Notes under the pieces: model-generated
The model's input: only the letters and a program-made list of their open reading frames with translations
What the model was told of the DNA's origin: nothing
Database searches by the model: none
Assembly: GCA_903937325.1 (NCBI GenBank)
Contig: CAIZYV010000031.1
Location: 1 to 6,587 of the forward strand
Direction: 5' to 3'
Length of the DNA stretch: 6,587 nucleotides
Origin: Candidatus Falkowiibacteriota bacterium
GTDB taxonomy: Bacteria > Patescibacteriota > Patescibacteriia > Patescibacteriales > UBA12465
Made by a program: the position numbers and the translations under genes
Shown here: one piece after another, positions 4,856 to 6,587 of the stretch
Layout: each line of letters begins with the position of its first letter
Numbering within the stretch: the first letter of the stretch is position 1

Positions 4856-6379
4856 ATGTCTAGTACCAAAGATTTTATTGTTGAACAGATCAAACGCCAA
4901 ATTGCCGATTTTAAGGCGGAAGTCGAAGAAAGCAGTGTCGGCCGTGTTTTAAAGATTTCTGACGGCATTGCGCTTGTTTCCGGTTTGACAGAGGCGATGA
5001 TGAGTGAGATTTTACTTTTTAAATCTGCTCATGGCGAAGTTTCCGGCTTAGCTTTAAATTTAGAAGAGAACCTCGTTGGCGCCATTATTATGGGCGATTT
5101 TGCCGGTATTAAAGAAGGCGATGAGGTTATTTGTACTAAGCGTATTTTAAGCGTTCCGGTCGGTGAAGCTTTAGTCGGTCGCGTTGTTAATCCTTTAGGT
5201 GAAGCTTTAGACGGCAAAGGGGCTTTAGAAACAACTGAATTTTATCCTGTTGAAAAAATTGCACCCGGAGTAATTACTCGCGCTTCAGTTAACCAGCCTG
5301 TTCAAACCGGTATTAAAGCGATTGATGCTATGATTCCGATTGGCCGCGGTCAACGGGAATTAATTATTGGTGATCGTCAGATTGGTAAAACCGCCATTGC
5401 TATTGATACTATTATCAGTCAGAAGGGACAGAACATGAAATGTATTTATGTTGCTATTGGTCAGAAAGAATCAAAAATTGCGGAAATAGTCCGTAAGTTG
5501 GAAGCGGCGGGAGCGATGGAATATACAACCGTTGTTTTGGCCGGTGCCTCTAATCCTGCTTCTTTGCTTTATATTGCTCCTTACGCTGGTTGTGCTATGG
5601 CGGAATATTTTCTAGATAAAGGCGAAGACGTCTTGATTGTTTATGATGATTTATCTAAGCATGCCGTCTCTTATCGCGAAATTTCCCTTTTATTACGCCG
5701 CCCTCCGGGACGCGAAGCTTTCCCTGGCGATGTTTTTTATCTTCATTCTCGCTTGTTGGAACGTGCTTGTAAATTAAATCAAGATTTTGGTGGCGGCTCT
5801 ATTACGGCTTTACCAATTATTGAAACACAAGCTGGCGATATTTCTGCTTATATCCCAACCAATGTTATTTCTATTACCGATGGCCAAATATTTTTAGAAC
5901 CGGATATGTTTTATAAGGGTAACCGCCCAGCTATTAACGCTGGTTTATCTGTTTCTCGCGTCGGCTCCTCTGCTCAGATTAAAGCAATGAAAAAAGTAGC
6001 GGGGAAGATGCGTCTTGAAGCCGCTCAATTCCGTGAATTAGCTGCTTTTGCTCAATTCGGGTCTGATCTTGATGAGGAAACTAGTCGCAAACTGGAAAGA
6101 GGTAAGCGCTTATATGAGGTTTTTAAACAGGATCAATATCAGCCCTTGTCCGTCGATAAGCAGGTAATTATTTATTATGCTTTAATTAATTCTTATGTCG
6201 ATGACGTGCCGGTAGAGAAAGTACGTGAATTTGAAAGTGGCTTATATCAGTATTTAGATGCTAACAGTGATGTATCCAAACTGATTTTGGAAAAGAAAGA
6301 GCTGAATGAAGAGATTGAAGAAAAGATCAAACGCGTTCTCAGTAATTATAAGGAAACTCTCGATTATTTAATCAGCTAG
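4856..6379 (+). CDS. atpA: ATP synthase F1 subunit alpha
   Basis: Alpha forms the non-catalytic half of the F1 hexamer and supplies the arginine finger to the catalytic sites on beta. The P-loop is GDRQIGKT (172-179) with Lys178 and Thr179; most alphas have GDRQTGKT, so Ile176 is a small departure. The Walker B region is VLIVYDD (259-265). The family signature PAINAGLSVSRVG (358-370) contains the arginine finger Arg368 (equivalent to E. coli R373). The N-terminal helix that contacts delta, the beta-barrel (about 25-95), the nucleotide domain (about 95-375) and the C-terminal helical bundle are all present. At 507 residues the length is normal. The start gives the usual amphipathic N terminus before EESSVGRVLKISDGIA. 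GGAG (6379-6382) at the end of the gene is 17 bases from the next start. Confidence 0.98.
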   Translation: MSSTKDFIVEQIKRQIADFKAEVEESSVGRVLKISDGIALVSGLTEAMMSEILLFKSAHGEVSGLALNLEENLVGAIIMGDFAGIKEGDEVICTKRILSVPVGEALVGRVVNPLGEALDGKGALETTEFYPVEKIAPGVITRASVNQPVQTGIKAIDAMIPIGRGQRELIIGDRQIGKTAIAIDTIISQKGQNMKCIYVAIGQKESKIAEIVRKLEAAGAMEYTTVVLAGASNPASLLYIAPYAGCAMAEYFLDKGEDVLIVYDDLSKHAVSYREISLLLRRPPGREAFPGDVFYLHSRLLERACKLNQDFGGGSITALPIIETQAGDISAYIPTNVISITDGQIFLEPDMFYKGNRPAINAGLSVSRVGSSAQIKAMKKVAGKMRLEAAQFRELAAFAQFGSDLDEETSRKLERGKRLYEVFKQDQYQPLSVDKQVIIYYALINSYVDDVPVEKVREFESGLYQYLDANSDVSKLILEKKELNEEIEEKIKRVLSNYKETLDYLIS

Positions 6380-6399
6380 GAGTTTAAAGTTTTTATCCT

Positions 6400-6587
6400 A
6401 TGGCTAAGACAAAAGAAATATCCCGGCGCATTAAATCGATCAGTAATACTAAAAAGATTACCAGAGCGATGGAAATGGTAGCAGCCGCGAAAATGAGGAA
6501 AGCCGTCGACGCGGTTTTGCGTACTCGTACCTATGCTAATTTAAGCTGGGAGACGGTTTTGCATTTGTCTATGATGGCAGACGGAAA
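6400..6587 (+). CDS. atpG: ATP synthase F1 subunit gamma (5' part, runs off the window)
   Basis: Gamma is the central rotor shaft inside the alpha3beta3 ring. Only 62 codons are present. They contain the family's N-terminal coiled-coil signature: KEISRRIKSISNTKKITRAM followed by EMVAAAKMRKA, which contacts the catalytic head. The start at 6400 gives MAKTKEISRRI, in line with other gamma N termini. It lies 20 bases after the atpA stop. The only purine-rich GGAG (6379-6382) is 17 bases upstream, too far for a normal ribosome binding site. The order alpha then gamma is the standard operon order, so beta and epsilon probably follow. Confidence 0.96.
   Translation, partial: MAKTKEISRRIKSISNTKKITRAMEMVAAAKMRKAVDAVLRTRTYANLSWETVLHLSMMADG

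Noticed and set aside
5029..5217. Minus-strand ORF opposite atpA.
   Set aside because: It is Ser/Pro/Lys/Thr-rich antisense of a conserved region of alpha, with no independent support.
6379..6382. GGAG as a ribosome binding site for atpG.
   Set aside because: It is 17 bases from the ATG, well beyond the usual 5-10, and overlaps the atpA stop codon.

Overview
The window looks like an ordinary core-genome segment from a low-to-moderate-GC bacterium. I lean towards a member of the Candidate Phyla Radiation (Patescibacteria). This is inference from three things: almost no Shine-Dalgarno sequences before the start codons, a shortened ATP synthase delta subunit, and compact single-copy housekeeping genes. 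No 16S or other decisive marker is present. All recognised genes are on the + strand. All ten visible stop codons are TAA (6) or TAG (4), with no TGA. Nothing points to mobile elements, CRISPR, phage, tRNA or rRNA.

Region 1 (1-1221) is a chaperone segment. The last ten codons of an upstream gene, probably dnaK, are followed by a strong GC-rich hairpin and then a complete class A dnaJ. Region 2 (1243-1492) is a small self-contained transcription unit. A good sigma70-type promoter and a textbook intrinsic terminator flank an unrecognised 47-residue protein with a CxC/CCC cysteine cluster and an Ala/Pro/Thr-rich tail. This is the least explained item in the window. Region 3 (1506-2357) is a complete TatD-family metal-dependent hydrolase with every expected metal ligand.

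Region 4 (2407-6587, running off the end) is the F1Fo ATP synthase operon. A promoter is followed by a small AtpZ/AtpI-like membrane protein, then subunits a, c, b, delta, alpha and the first 62 codons of gamma. Beta and epsilon presumably lie beyond the window. Together a, b and c form the membrane ion channel and stator, delta joins the stator to the alpha3beta3 head, and gamma is the rotor shaft. The c subunit has the essential carboxylate (Glu57) but lacks the polar ligands of Na+-type rings, so proton coupling is expected.

The atpE gene (c subunit) stands apart. It sits between the two longest gaps in the operon, is followed by a stem-loop, and uses ATC for 8 of 10 isoleucines where atpB uses it for 3 of 30. 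This fits the need for many c copies per complex. I see no convincing new multi-gene system. The main leads are the small Cys-rich gene, the regulatory hairpins around dnaJ and atpE, and the start-codon context without Shine-Dalgarno sequences.
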